Shown: positions 8,818-17,036 of the stretch, one piece after another
How positions within the stretch are numbered: position 1 is the first letter of the stretch
Layout: each line of letters begins with the position of its first letter
NCBI GenBank assembly: GCA_027531255.1
Contig: JAPZRU010000026.1
Span: 42,997 to 106,996 of the forward strand
Source of the DNA: Steroidobacteraceae bacterium
Lineage (GTDB): Bacteria; Pseudomonadota; Gammaproteobacteria; Steroidobacterales; Steroidobacteraceae
Reading direction: 5' to 3'
DNA length: 64,000 nucleotides
Notes under the pieces: generated by a model
Databases searched by the model: none
Told to the model about the DNA's origin: nothing
The model's input: only the letters and a program-made list of their open reading frames with translations
Made by a program: the position numbers and the translations under genes

Positions 8818-9234
8818 TCAGCCGCCCATCGGCGGCTCCGCGATGAAGCCCACCTTCAGCAGGCCGTTGCGCTGCAGCACCATCAGCACGTCGCCGACGT
8901 ACTGGTACCGGACGCGACGGTCGGCGCGGATGTGCACCTCGGGCTGGGGATCCTTGATCGCCTCGGCGCGAACGAAGGTCGGCAGCTGCTCCATCGTCAT
9001 CGAGTTGTCGTTCCAGTAGATGTTGCCGGCGAAATCCACCGAGAGATTGATGTTCTCGGGCTTCGTCTCGGTCGGCTGGTTGATGTTGGTCGGGAGGTTG
9101 ACCTTCACCGCCTTCGTCACCACGGGGATCGTGATGATGAAGATGATCAGGAGCACCAACATGACGTCCACGAGGGGAATCACGTTGATCTCCGAGTTGT
9201 AGTCACCCTCGTTGATCTGTACGCCACCGGCCAT
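8818..9234 (-). CDS. exbD: ExbD/TolR-family proton-channel subunit (first copy)
   Basis: A 138-residue paralog of the next gene, with the same membrane helix (INVIPLVDVMLVLLIIFIIT) and C-terminal YQYVGDVLMVLQRNGLLKVGFI. The periplasmic part is richer in Asn/Glu (PTETKPENINLSVDFAGNIY) than the other copy, so the two may form a heterodimer. It lies between exbB and the second exbD. Confidence 0.92.
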   Translation of the reverse strand: MAGGVQINEGDYNSEINVIPLVDVMLVLLIIFIITIPVVTKAVKVNLPTNINQPTETKPENINLSVDFAGNIYWNDNSMTMEQLPTFVRAEAIKDPQPEVHIRADRRVRYQYVGDVLMVLQRNGLLKVGFIAEPPMGG

Positions 9235-9409
9235 CTGCGTCTGCTCCTGGATGCCGTCGTCTGTACCCGTCGCGCCGCCTGACGTCCCGCGGAAGCGTCA
9301 CGTAGACGCTTGCCGGCCGGAGTGGCCGCCGCACGCGTCGCGCACGGCGGGCCCCACCGTCAGGGGAACGAGCACCGCGAGGCGACCCTCGCGGTGCTCC
9401 GCAGACCGC

Positions 9410-10156
9410 TTACTTCTTCGCCGCCGCCGGTGCCGCCGGGGCAGCAACCTTCGCAGCCGCCTGGACGCGCGCGCCCGAGAGCAGCGCCTGGTGCAGGTCG
9501 TGGGCGAAGTAGTTCACGTGCTCGAGGATGAACTTGTTGCGGCGGGTCAGCCAGTTGTAGCCGAGTACCGCCGGCACTGCGACCGCGAGGCCGATGGCCG
9601 TCATGATCAGCGCCTCGCCGACGGGGCCCGCGACCTTGTCGATCGAGGCCTGGCCCGAGATGCCGATCGCGATCAGCGCGTGGTAGATGCCCCACACCGT
9701 GCCGAACAGACCGACGAACGGCGCGGTGGAGCCGACCGAAGCCAGCACCGACATGCCCTTCTGCAGGTCGCTGTTGATGTAGTCGACGCGACGCTGCAGG
9801 TGGCTGGAAATCCAGTCGTGCAGGTCGATGTTCTCGGTCAGGCGGCCCTTGTTGCGCTCGTGGTGCTCGAGCGACTGCAGGCCGTCGACGGCGAGGCCGC
9901 GGATCGGGTTGTCGTCACCACCCTTCAGGCGGCCGACGCCGTCCTGGAGCGACGACGCACCCCAGAAATCCTTCTCGGCAGCGAGCGCGTACTTGCGCAG
10001 CGCGCGCGTATCCAGCGCCTTGGTGATCAGCACGTACCACGAGTAGAGCGACATGATGATCAGGATCGCGAACACGCTCTTGCCAACCCAGTCGCTGGCC
10101 TCCCACATCGCCCGGATGCCAAACGGGTTTTCACCAGTCGTCGCAGCTGCAGCCAT
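9410..10156 (-). CDS. exbB: ExbB/TolQ/MotA-family proton-channel subunit
   Basis: A 248-residue ExbB with three membrane segments: near residues 26-46 (VFAILIIMSLYSWYVL), 140-165 (SVGSTAPFVGLFGTVWGIYHAL) and 180-205 (ALIMTAIGLAVAVPAVLGYN). The GLFGTVWG and AIGLAVAVPA motifs are family hallmarks. The C-terminus is an Ala/Lys/Pro tail. The ATG at 10156 is chosen over a TTG six bases earlier; AGGGG precedes it at good spacing. It energises TonB with the two ExbD subunits. Confidence 0.93.
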   Translation of the reverse strand: MAAAATTGENPFGIRAMWEASDWVGKSVFAILIIMSLYSWYVLITKALDTRALRKYALAAEKDFWGASSLQDGVGRLKGGDDNPIRGLAVDGLQSLEHHERNKGRLTENIDLHDWISSHLQRRVDYINSDLQKGMSVLASVGSTAPFVGLFGTVWGIYHALIAIGISGQASIDKVAGPVGEALIMTAIGLAVAVPAVLGYNWLTRRNKFILEHVNYFAHDLHQALLSGARVQAAAKVAAPAAPAAAKK

Positions 10157-10291
10157 GATCAATCCCCTGTGAATTACTCGTCCGAGAGACTCGTCCGAAT
10201 TGAAGCGATAGAGAAAGTCGAGAGAAATCAGATAACCGAAATCAGCCGGTCGAGGCGGCCCGGCCCCGCGGCGAGCGCGGGGCCGCGCCGA

Positions 10292-10915
10292 TCAATCCTC
10301 CAGCTTCCACGTCCAGCGGATGCGCTGCCAGCTGGCGACGGCCTGGCCGCCGACGGTGGAAGGCACGAACCGCACGCGCTTCATGCAGGAAGACGCCGCG
10401 TCGTCGAGCCGCGGGAACCCCGAGGAGCTCTCGACCTTGGTCTCCGACACGCGGCCCTGCTCCGACACGTAGAGCAGGAGCACCACGCTGCCCGCCTCGC
10501 CGAGACGGCGCGACGCGCTGGGGTACGGGCACGAGTCGCCGGGACGGGCGCCGGGCGCGAACCGCGCGGCGGTGACCGGCGGTGGCTGCGGCTTGGCGAC
10601 CGGCTGTTCGACCGGCCGTTCGACCGGCTTCGGGATCACGATCGCGTTCTGCGACGGCGGCCCCATCACGACCGGGATGTCGAGCGCCGGGGGCGGCGCG
10701 ACCGGCGGCGGCACGAAGTCCGGCGGCGGCGGCGGCGGCTCCTTCGGTGGCGGCTCGTCTTCCTGTTCGATGAGACGGGTGTCGATCGTCCGCATCTGCT
10801 CCTGCACGTACCGCACCGCGGTGCCGGCGACGAGCCCGAGCGCGAAGATGACGTGGATCCCGATGACGACGACCGCGACCGCCGTCTTGCGTGCATTTGC
10901 CTGAGCGCTTGCCAT
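10292..10915 (-). CDS. tonB: TonB-family energy transducer
   Basis: The 207-residue protein has a single N-terminal membrane anchor (about 11-32), a Pro/Glu-rich spacer (EPPPKEPPPPPPDFVPPP and further Pro to about 115) and a TonB C-terminal domain (CPYPSASRRLGEAGSVVLLLYVSEQGRV to RIRWTWKLED). It spans the periplasm and powers TonB-dependent outer-membrane receptors. It is first in the tonB-exbB-exbD-exbD order. No receptor gene lies in this window, so it may be the general housekeeping set. Confidence 0.92.
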   Translation of the reverse strand: MASAQANARKTAVAVVVIGIHVIFALGLVAGTAVRYVQEQMRTIDTRLIEQEDEPPPKEPPPPPPDFVPPPVAPPPALDIPVVMGPPSQNAIVIPKPVERPVEQPVAKPQPPPVTAARFAPGARPGDSCPYPSASRRLGEAGSVVLLLYVSEQGRVSETKVESSSGFPRLDDAASSCMKRVRFVPSTVGGQAVASWQRIRWTWKLED

Positions 10916-11298
10916 GTCGCTGGGAGCCCCTATCTCCCCGTGCTCTTGAATTCGTCCGGCGAAGGTACCGGCTGACCCGGCGCCGCCGCCTCGTTGAACG
11001 TCGAAGCTCCCGCTCCACCGATCACTGCGCCCGGCACGCAGACCACTGTTACGGCATCGTTACGCCGTAGCCCCTGGCCCGCGTAGCGGAAGAAGTAAGT
11101 ACTCGGGAAACCGCGCGCGAGCGTTACCCCACGCCCGCGTGCCTTGCGGCGTGGCGAGAAGATAGCGCCGCCGTGTGACGTCCGCAAGGCTTTGGCAATG
11201 CGTGCTTCCCGCGAGCCGCGACTTGTCCGGACATAAGAGGCGCAGGCCGCCGCATGCGCTTCGCGCACGCGCCGGCCCGCCGCCGCAGATGCCTTGCT
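10916..11298 (-). other. 383-bp intergenic leader upstream of tonB
   Basis: No convincing gene was found between tonB and ilvD. It holds the promoter at 11159-11187 and a TACGGC/GCCGTA inverted repeat (11050-11055 with 11064-11069), which falls in the long untranslated leader of tonB. Confidence 0.5.
11159..11187 (-). promoter_or_regulatory. Candidate sigma70 promoter for the tonB operon
   Basis: On the minus strand TTGCGG (11187-11182) and TATCTT (11164-11159) are spaced 17 bp apart. Transcription would start near 11152, leaving a leader of about 235 nt before the tonB ATG. No clear Fur box was recognised around it. Confidence 0.5.
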
Positions 11299-13128
11299 TC
11301 ACCGCGCCCTCGCCGCACGCTTCGATCCGACAACCGACCCTTTCGAGCGCGCGGAGTTCCGTGCCGGCGGCGCGGGCTCGAGCGCGCGCGCGTCGGTCAC
11401 GGCGCCCGTCGACGCGCTGCTGACCTCGCGTGCGTACTTCGCGAGCACGCCGCGGGTCGCGTAGGGCGCCGGCGGCCGCCAGTCGCGGGCGCGCCGCTTC
11501 AGTTCGGCCTGCGCGACGTGCAGCGTGAGCTCGCGCTTCACGGCGTCGATCGTGATGCGGTCACCGTTGCGCACGAGCGCGATCGGACCGCCGACCGCGG
11601 CCTCCGGCGACACGTGGCCGACGACGAAGCCGTGGCTGCCGCCGGAAAAGCGGCCGTCGGTGATCAGCGCGACCTTGTCGCCGAGGCCGCGTCCCATGAT
11701 CGCGCCGGTCGGACTCAGCATCTCGCGCATGCCCGGCCCGCCCTTCGGCCCCTCGTAGCGGATCACGACGACGTCGCCGGCCTTCACCCGGCCGTCGAGG
11801 ATCGCCGGGAGGCTCGCCTCCTCGGAATCGAACACGCGCGCCGTGCCGGTGAAGCTGAGACCTTCCTTGCCGGTGATCTTCGCCACCGCCCCTTCGGAGC
11901 TCAGGTTGCCGTACAGGACGACCAGGTGGCTGTCCTTCTTCAGGGGTGCATCGAAGCCGCGCACCACGTCCTGCCCCGCCGGGTAGGCGCCTGCGTCGGC
12001 CAGGTTCTCCGCCATCGTGCGGCCGGTGACGGTCAGGCAGTCGCCGTGCAGCAGGCCTTCGTCGAGCAGCATCTTCATCAGCGGCCGGATGCCGCCGATC
12101 GCGATGAGCTCGGACATCAGGTACTTCCCGCTGGGCTTGAGATCGGCCAGCACCGGCACCTTGCGGCCGATCCGGGTGAAGTCGTCGAGCGTCAGCTTGA
12201 CGCGCGCCGCGTGGGCCATCCCGAGCAGGTGCAGCACCGCGTTCGTCGAGCCGCCGAGCGCGATCACGGTCGCGATCGCGTTCTCGAAGGCCTTGCGCGT
12301 CAGGATGTCCGAGGGCCGGATGCCCTCCTTCACCAGCCGGACCGCGGCCTCGCCCGCGCGGCGGCAATCGTCCAGCTTGGTGCGCGACACGGCCTCCTGC
12401 GCCGAACTGTTCGGCAGGCTGAGACCGAGCGCCTCGATGCACGAGGCCATCGTGTTCGCCGTGTACATGCCGCCGCAGCTCCCCGGCCCCGGGATCGCGG
12501 TCGCCTCGACCTCCTTCAGCTGCGCGTCGTCGATCCGTCCGCTGGCGTGGCTGCCGACCGCCTCGAAGACCGCGACGATGTCGCGGCGCTGCGCGCCCGG
12601 GCGGATCGTGCCGCCGTAGACGAACACCGACGGACGGTCGAGGCGCGCCATCGCGATCATGCAGCCGGGCATGTTCTTGTCGCAGCCGCCGATCGTCACC
12701 AGCCCGTCGAAGCCCTGCGCGCCGGCGACGGTCTCGATCGAGTCGGCGATCACCTCGCGCGACACCAGCGAGAAACGCATGCCGGGCGAGCCCATCGAGA
12801 TGCCGTCCGACACCGTGATCGTGTTGAAGATACGGCTCTTGCCGCCGCTCGCGTCCGCGGCTGCCGCCGCGGCCTGCGCGAGGCCGTCGAGGTGCACGTT
12901 GCACGGCGTGATGTTAGACCACGTGGTCGCGATCCCGATCGACGGCTTCTCGAAGTCGCCGTCCACGTACCCGACCGCACGCAGCATCGCGCGGCTCGGC
13001 GTCTGCTTGACGCCGTCGAACACGAGGCTCGAGTACTGCCGCGGCGAATAGGGCTTCGCGCCGCGCCGGCCGGCGGACTGCGCGGTGGACTTGACGGAGG
13101 TCTTCGACGGGGTCTTCTGGCGGGGCAT
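11299..13128 (-). CDS. ilvD: Dihydroxy-acid dehydratase
   Basis: The 609-residue enzyme makes the 2-keto acid precursors of valine, isoleucine and leucine. Both IlvD/Edd signatures are present, [11 protein letters not shown] and [22 protein letters not shown], plus the cluster cysteines in GGCDKN and [14 protein letters not shown]. The first 28 residues form a Lys/Ser/Arg-rich extension and the last 30 a basic Ala/Ser/Arg tail, making it longer than the minimal form. The ATG at 13128 has only a weak Shine-Dalgarno; a further in-frame ATG at 13176 adds 16 residues. It lies apart from ilvC, on the other strand. Confidence 0.95.
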   Translation of the reverse strand: MPRQKTPSKTSVKSTAQSAGRRGAKPYSPRQYSSLVFDGVKQTPSRAMLRAVGYVDGDFEKPSIGIATTWSNITPCNVHLDGLAQAAAAAADASGGKSRIFNTITVSDGISMGSPGMRFSLVSREVIADSIETVAGAQGFDGLVTIGGCDKNMPGCMIAMARLDRPSVFVYGGTIRPGAQRRDIVAVFEAVGSHASGRIDDAQLKEVEATAIPGPGSCGGMYTANTMASCIEALGLSLPNSSAQEAVSRTKLDDCRRAGEAAVRLVKEGIRPSDILTRKAFENAIATVIALGGSTNAVLHLLGMAHAARVKLTLDDFTRIGRKVPVLADLKPSGKYLMSELIAIGGIRPLMKMLLDEGLLHGDCLTVTGRTMAENLADAGAYPAGQDVVRGFDAPLKKDSHLVVLYGNLSSEGAVAKITGKEGLSFTGTARVFDSEEASLPAILDGRVKAGDVVVIRYEGPKGGPGMREMLSPTGAIMGRGLGDKVALITDGRFSGGSHGFVVGHVSPEAAVGGPIALVRNGDRITIDAVKRELTLHVAQAELKRRARDWRPPAPYATRGVLAKYAREVSSASTGAVTDARALEPAPPARNSARSKGSVVGSKRAARAR

Positions 13129-13224
13129 GGGAGTCTGCTTTCGAGAACGGCCGGTCGCCGCCCGCGTATTCTGCACCGTCCACCCGCAATCGGCGCACCC
13201 GCGTGCACGCGCCGCGGCGAGCCT

Positions 13225-14106
13225 TCAGCTGCCGGTGTCGACGAGCCGCTTCTCGCGGTACGCGATGATGACGACCCCGGTCAGCGTGAGCAGGCCGCCG
13301 AGCAGTATGCGCGGCGTCAGTTGGTCGCCCAGCAGCAGCACGCCGAACGCCACGCCGAAGATCGGCGACAGCACGGTCAGCGGCGCGATGCTGGTCACCG
13401 GGTAGCGGGCGACCAGCCAGTAGAACGCCGTGTGGCTGACGAGGCTGGCCCCGAGCGTCGTGTACAGCAGCGCGGACCACTCGAGCGCGCCGGCGATGCG
13501 CACGGCCTCCCACTGGCCGCTCTCGAGCATCAGCGTCAGGCCGACGAGCACCGGCAGCCCGGTCCAGGCGGACCAAGCCTGCAGCTCGAGCGGCCTCAGC
13601 TGCGTGCCCAGGGACTTCACCGCGACGAGACCGAGCGACCCGACCAGGGTCGAAGCCACGACCAGCAGCAGGCCGGCGCGGTTCTCGAGCAGGCCGGGCT
13701 GGAAGCCGATCACGACCACCCCGGCGAACGCCAGCGTGATCCCGAGCCAGCGGCGCCACCGGATCACCTCGCCGAGCAGCATCACCGAGAGCAGCGTGGT
13801 GAACGGCACGCCGAGCTGCGTCGCGATCGCCACCTGCGAGACGCCGGCCGACAGGTCGAGACCGATGAACAGCAGCGCGAACTGCAGGCCGCCCGACAGC
13901 GCCGAGGCGACCAGCAGGCGCTGCATGCCGCCCGCGTGCCAGCGGAGGAAAGGCAGGAGGATCAGCGCCAGCAGCGCGAACCGCAGGGTCACGAAGAGCA
14001 CCGGCGGGAAGTGCTCCACGCCGACCTTGCTCGCGATCAGGTTGAAGCCCCAGATCAGGTTGATCGTGACGAGCAGAGCGAGATCGCGCGGGGCGATCTG
14101 CGTCAC
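13225..14106 (-). CDS. EamA/DMT-family membrane transporter
   Basis: A 293-residue protein with about ten hydrophobic segments arranged as two EamA halves (LLVTINLIWGFNLIASKVGV starts the first; GSLGLVAVKSLGTQLRPLELQAW the second), ending LGGLLTLTGVVIIAYREKRL. DMT proteins export amino acids or metabolites. Homology begins at VTQIAPRDLALL, so a GTG start at 14106 is chosen, 19 nt past the aminopeptidase stop. The branched-chain setting hints at amino-acid export, but this is a guess. Confidence 0.85.
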   Translation of the reverse strand: MTQIAPRDLALLVTINLIWGFNLIASKVGVEHFPPVLFVTLRFALLALILLPFLRWHAGGMQRLLVASALSGGLQFALLFIGLDLSAGVSQVAIATQLGVPFTTLLSVMLLGEVIRWRRWLGITLAFAGVVVIGFQPGLLENRAGLLLVVASTLVGSLGLVAVKSLGTQLRPLELQAWSAWTGLPVLVGLTLMLESGQWEAVRIAGALEWSALLYTTLGASLVSHTAFYWLVARYPVTSIAPLTVLSPIFGVAFGVLLLGDQLTPRILLGGLLTLTGVVIIAYREKRLVDTGS

Positions 14107-14125
14107 GGCGGCCGCGGTGCCGGCA

Positions 14126-15532
14126 TCAGGCCGCGCCGCCGTAACGCGTCGCCAGGAAGCCGTACAGCGCGCGGATGCACTGGGCTTCGGCGCCGACCGG
14201 GCGACCGGGCCGCTCCTTGCCGTTCCACGCATAGAGATCGACGTGGAGCCACGGCGTCGTCTCCGAGACGAAGCGCCGCAGGAACAGCCCGCCGATGATC
14301 GCGCCCGCGAAGGGCGCGCCCGCCACGTTCGCGAAGTCCGCGACCTTCGAGCCGAAGTCGTCGTCGTAGCCGCTCCACAGCGGCAGCGGCCACAGCGGAT
14401 CGGCGGCGCGCCGCGCGTGCGCCAGCACCTCGCCCGCGAGACCCTCGTCGCTCGCGAACAGCGCCGGCAGCTCCGGGCCGAGCGCCACGCGCGCCGCGCC
14501 GGTGAGCGTCGCGAGGTCGATCAGCAGGTCCGGCCGCTCCTCGTCCGCGAGCGCGAGGGCGTCGGCCAGCACGAGGCGTCCCTCGGCATCCGTGTTCGCG
14601 ACCTCGACGGTGAGGCCCTTGCGCGTCGCGAGCACGTCGCCGGGGCGATAGGCGTTGCCGGCGATCGCGTTCTCCACGGCCGGCACCAGCAGCCGCAGGC
14701 GTACCGGCAGCCGCGCGTCCATGACCATCTGCGCGAGCGCCAGCGCGCACGCGGCGCCGCCCATGTCCTTCTTCATCAGCGCCATCGAGGCGCCGGGCTT
14801 GATGTCGAGCCCGCCCGTGTCGAAGCACACGCCCTTGCCGACCAGCGTGACGCGCGGACCCGTCGAGCCCCAGGCCAGTTCGATCAGCCGGGGCGCGGCC
14901 GTCGCCGCGCGACCCACGGCGTGGATCGCGGGGAAGCGCTCGGTGAGCAGTTCTTCCCCTACCACCTGCCGGAACTTCGCGCCGTGGCGACTGGCGACCG
15001 CCGCGACCGCGGCGGCGAGTTCGGCCGGACCGAGGTCGGCCGCGGGAGTGTTGACCAGGTCGCGCGCCAGCGCGTCCGCCTCGGCGGCACGACGCACGTA
15101 GGTGAGGTCCGCACCCGCGGGCGCGGCGAGCGCCGCGCGCGGCGTCGCGGCTGGCCGACGATAGCGGTCGAAGCGGTAGCGCCCGAGCGCCCAGCCGAGC
15201 GCCGCCTGCGTGGCGGCCGCGGGCGACAGAGTGTCGGCGAGGTAGTAGCGCCCGTTCGGCAGCCGATCCGGGAGGCCGGCGAGCTGCCAGGGCGTCAGGT
15301 CCTCGAGGCTCGCGAGGCGGCCGAGACCCAGCACGGCACCGGCGATCTCCCCGCCCGCGGCCGGCACCGGCAGCACGCGGTGGCGCTCCGCACGGAAACC
15401 GTTCGCGCGCAGCCACGCGCCGGCGGCCTCGCCCGCGGGGCACCGCGCGGTCCAGGCGTCCACCTCCTGCTCCGACACGAGCCAGACGGGGCGGCAGCCG
15501 TCGTCGCGGCGCTCGAGGAACCAGTCGCTCAT
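14126..15532 (-). CDS. M17 leucyl aminopeptidase-family protein
   Basis: A 468-residue two-metal aminopeptidase. The catalytic C-terminal half carries LVGKGVCFDTGGLDIKPG (metal Lys/Asp), MKKDMGGAA and the M17 signature NTDAEGRLVLADAL, then DLATLTGAARVALG. The N-terminal half is the variable domain. It resembles the shorter proteobacterial PepB/PepA-like subgroup rather than canonical PepA. It is transcribed divergently from the ilvC leader and is first of a short unit with the EamA transporter. Confidence 0.9.
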   Translation of the reverse strand: MSDWFLERRDDGCRPVWLVSEQEVDAWTARCPAGEAAGAWLRANGFRAERHRVLPVPAAGGEIAGAVLGLGRLASLEDLTPWQLAGLPDRLPNGRYYLADTLSPAAATQAALGWALGRYRFDRYRRPAATPRAALAAPAGADLTYVRRAAEADALARDLVNTPAADLGPAELAAAVAAVASRHGAKFRQVVGEELLTERFPAIHAVGRAATAAPRLIELAWGSTGPRVTLVGKGVCFDTGGLDIKPGASMALMKKDMGGAACALALAQMVMDARLPVRLRLLVPAVENAIAGNAYRPGDVLATRKGLTVEVANTDAEGRLVLADALALADEERPDLLIDLATLTGAARVALGPELPALFASDEGLAGEVLAHARRAADPLWPLPLWSGYDDDFGSKVADFANVAGAPFAGAIIGGLFLRRFVSETTPWLHVDLYAWNGKERPGRPVGAEAQCIRALYGFLATRYGGAA

Positions 15533-15619
15533 CGTGGGCCTTCGGGCTGGTCTTGGCCGGCGCGCACGCGCCGACGCGCAGCATAGCCGATGCCGCCGCC
15601 GGTGCGGCTCGCGTCGGCG

Positions 15620-15649
15620 TTGACAACCCGCGCCGCGCTGTGATCCCAT
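15620..15649 (+). promoter_or_regulatory. Candidate promoter of the ilvC-leuACDB operon
   Basis: A perfect TTGACA (15620-15625) is followed after 18 bp by TCCCAT (15644-15649) with an extended -10 TG at 15641-15642. The start would be near 15656, where GTCGC-TTTT-GCGAC (15654-15667) could form a hairpin at the transcript end. The leader ATG follows 40 nt later. Confidence 0.5.
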
Positions 15650-15695
15650 CCGGGTCGCTTTTGCGACGCAACAGTCCCGTCCGGAACGTCCCACG

Positions 15696-15827
15696 ATGTC
15701 TGCGAGCACCACCCGCGCCTTCGATTCCGCCCGCCTCGCCGGGCCGCGCGATCGTGTGCTGCGCGAGGGCGTGCTCCTTGCGGACCTCCTTCTCCTTCCC
15801 CTCCAGAGGTGCGGGATCCTGGGCTGA
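15696..15827 (+). CDS. Leucine-rich leader peptide of the ilvC-leu operon
   Basis: A 43-codon reading frame with ATG at 15696 and TGA at 15825-15827. Residues 26-36 read [11 protein letters not shown], seven leucines in eleven codons, three of them the CTT codon that is rare in this GC-rich sequence; Val and Ile codons are also present. The initiation site is modest (CCGGAAC upstream). It has no homology of its own; its value is as a leucine sensor for the attenuator that overlaps its last codons. Confidence 0.7.
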   Translation: MSASTTRAFDSARLAGPRDRVLREGVLLADLLLLPLQRCGILG

Positions 15828-15896
15828 CGCGCGCACGCCGTCGAAGAACACAGGAAGAACCCCGCACCGGCTGCGCCCGAGGCGGGGTTTTTCTTT
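15808..15896 (+). promoter_or_regulatory. Transcription attenuator (antiterminator and terminator) before ilvC
   Basis: AACCCCGC (15858-15865) pairs perfectly with GCGGGGTT (15882-15889), followed by TTTTTCTTT (15888-15896): a rho-independent terminator 47 nt before ilvC. An alternative partner, GGTGCGGG (15808-15815) inside the end of the leader frame, pairs perfectly with CCCGCACC (15861-15868) and would destroy the terminator stem. A ribosome finishing the leader at 15825 would cover 15808-15815 and allow termination; one stalled on the leucine codons would leave it free. This is the logic of amino-acid attenuation. Confidence 0.75.
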
Positions 15897-15943
15897 GGGG
15901 CTCGAGTCCGACTCTTGAATCGATCGATGCAACGGGAGTGAAC

Positions 15944-16936
15944 ATGCGGATCTACTCGCAGAAAGACGTCAGCGCGAAGGCGCTCAAGGGCGCCACGATC
16001 GCGGTGCTCGGCTACGGCAGCCAGGGCCGCGCGCACGCGCTGAACCTCAAGGACAGCGGCTACGACGTCGTGGTCGGCGTGCGCAGGGGCGGCGCCAGCT
16101 GGACGAAGGCGAAGAAGGACGGCCTGCGCGTCGCGCAGCCCGCGGACGCCGTGAAGGGCGCCGCGCTGGTCGCGATGCTGACGCCGGACCTCGCGCAGCC
16201 CGAGGTCTACGCACAGATCAAGGCCAACCTCGCCCCGGGCACCGCGCTGCTGTTCGCCCACGGCTTCAACGTGCACTTCAAGCAGATCAAGCCGCGCAAG
16301 GACCTCGACGTGGTGCTGATCGCGCCCAAGGGTCCGGGCGACCTCGTCCGCCGCCAGTACCAGCAGGGCCGCGGCGTGCCCTGCCTGATCGCGGTCGCGC
16401 AGGACGCGACGAAGCAGGCCAAGGCCAAGGCGCTCGCGTACGCGCACGGCATCGGCGGCACGCGCGGCGGCGTGCTCGAGACCACGTTCGCCGAGGAGAC
16501 CGAGACCGACCTGTTCGGCGAGCAGGCCGTGCTCTGCGGCGGCGCGACGGAACTGGTCGTGAAGGGCTTCGAGACGCTGGTGGAGGCCGGCTACCAGCCC
16601 GAGGTCGCCTACTACGAGTGCCTGCACGAACTGAAGCTGATCGTCGACCTGCTCCACGAGGGCGGCATCGCGAAGATGCACCAGTTCATCTCCGAGACCG
16701 CGAAGTACGGCGACCTGACCCGCGGCCCGCGGGTGGTGAACCGGGCGACGAAGAAGGAGATGAAGAAGATCCTCGCCGAGATCCAGCAGGGCAAGTTCGC
16801 CCGGCAGTGGATCCGCGAGACCAGGACCGGCAAGAAGAAGTACCAGCAGCTCCTGAACAAGGACCTGAAGCACCCCATCGAGAAGGTCGGGCGCGAGCTG
16901 CGCGCGCGCATGCCCTGGCTGGAGGCCGGGCGCTAG
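15944..16936 (+). CDS. ilvC: Ketol-acid reductoisomerase (class I, NADP+)
   Basis: The 330-residue class I enzyme converts acetolactate or acetohydroxybutyrate to dihydroxy acids. The N-terminal Rossmann motif is [19 protein letters not shown]; the C-terminal domain carries the magnesium and substrate residues in [19 protein letters not shown] and [26 protein letters not shown] precedes the ATG at 15944, which follows the attenuator; an earlier in-frame ATG at 15809 falls inside the leader and is rejected. Acetolactate synthase genes, which often follow ilvC in relatives, are missing; leuA follows after 100 bp. Confidence 0.96.
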   Translation: MRIYSQKDVSAKALKGATIAVLGYGSQGRAHALNLKDSGYDVVVGVRRGGASWTKAKKDGLRVAQPADAVKGAALVAMLTPDLAQPEVYAQIKANLAPGTALLFAHGFNVHFKQIKPRKDLDVVLIAPKGPGDLVRRQYQQGRGVPCLIAVAQDATKQAKAKALAYAHGIGGTRGGVLETTFAEETETDLFGEQAVLCGGATELVVKGFETLVEAGYQPEVAYYECLHELKLIVDLLHEGGIAKMHQFISETAKYGDLTRGPRVVNRATKKEMKKILAEIQQGKFARQWIRETRTGKKKYQQLLNKDLKHPIEKVGRELRARMPWLEAGR

Positions 16937-16965
16937 CACGCCGCGCCGGCGGGCGGCGCGCGGCC

Positions 16966-16984
16966 GGAGCCGGTCACCGGCTCC
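16966..16984 (+). terminator. Hairpin between ilvC and leuA
   Basis: GGAGCCGG (16966-16973) and CCGGCTCC (16977-16984) form a perfect stem with loop TCA. No T run follows, so it may moderate read-through or protect the ilvC mRNA end rather than fully terminate. Confidence 0.4.
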
Positions 16985-17036
16985 CCGCCCCGCCCGGCCC
17001 GGCGCTCACGGACTGCCCGACACCGAGGAATCGACG

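Noticed and set aside
9212..10975. Long + strand frame opposite exbB and tonB
   Set aside because: Arg/Asp-rich shadow without motifs; the minus-strand genes are certain.
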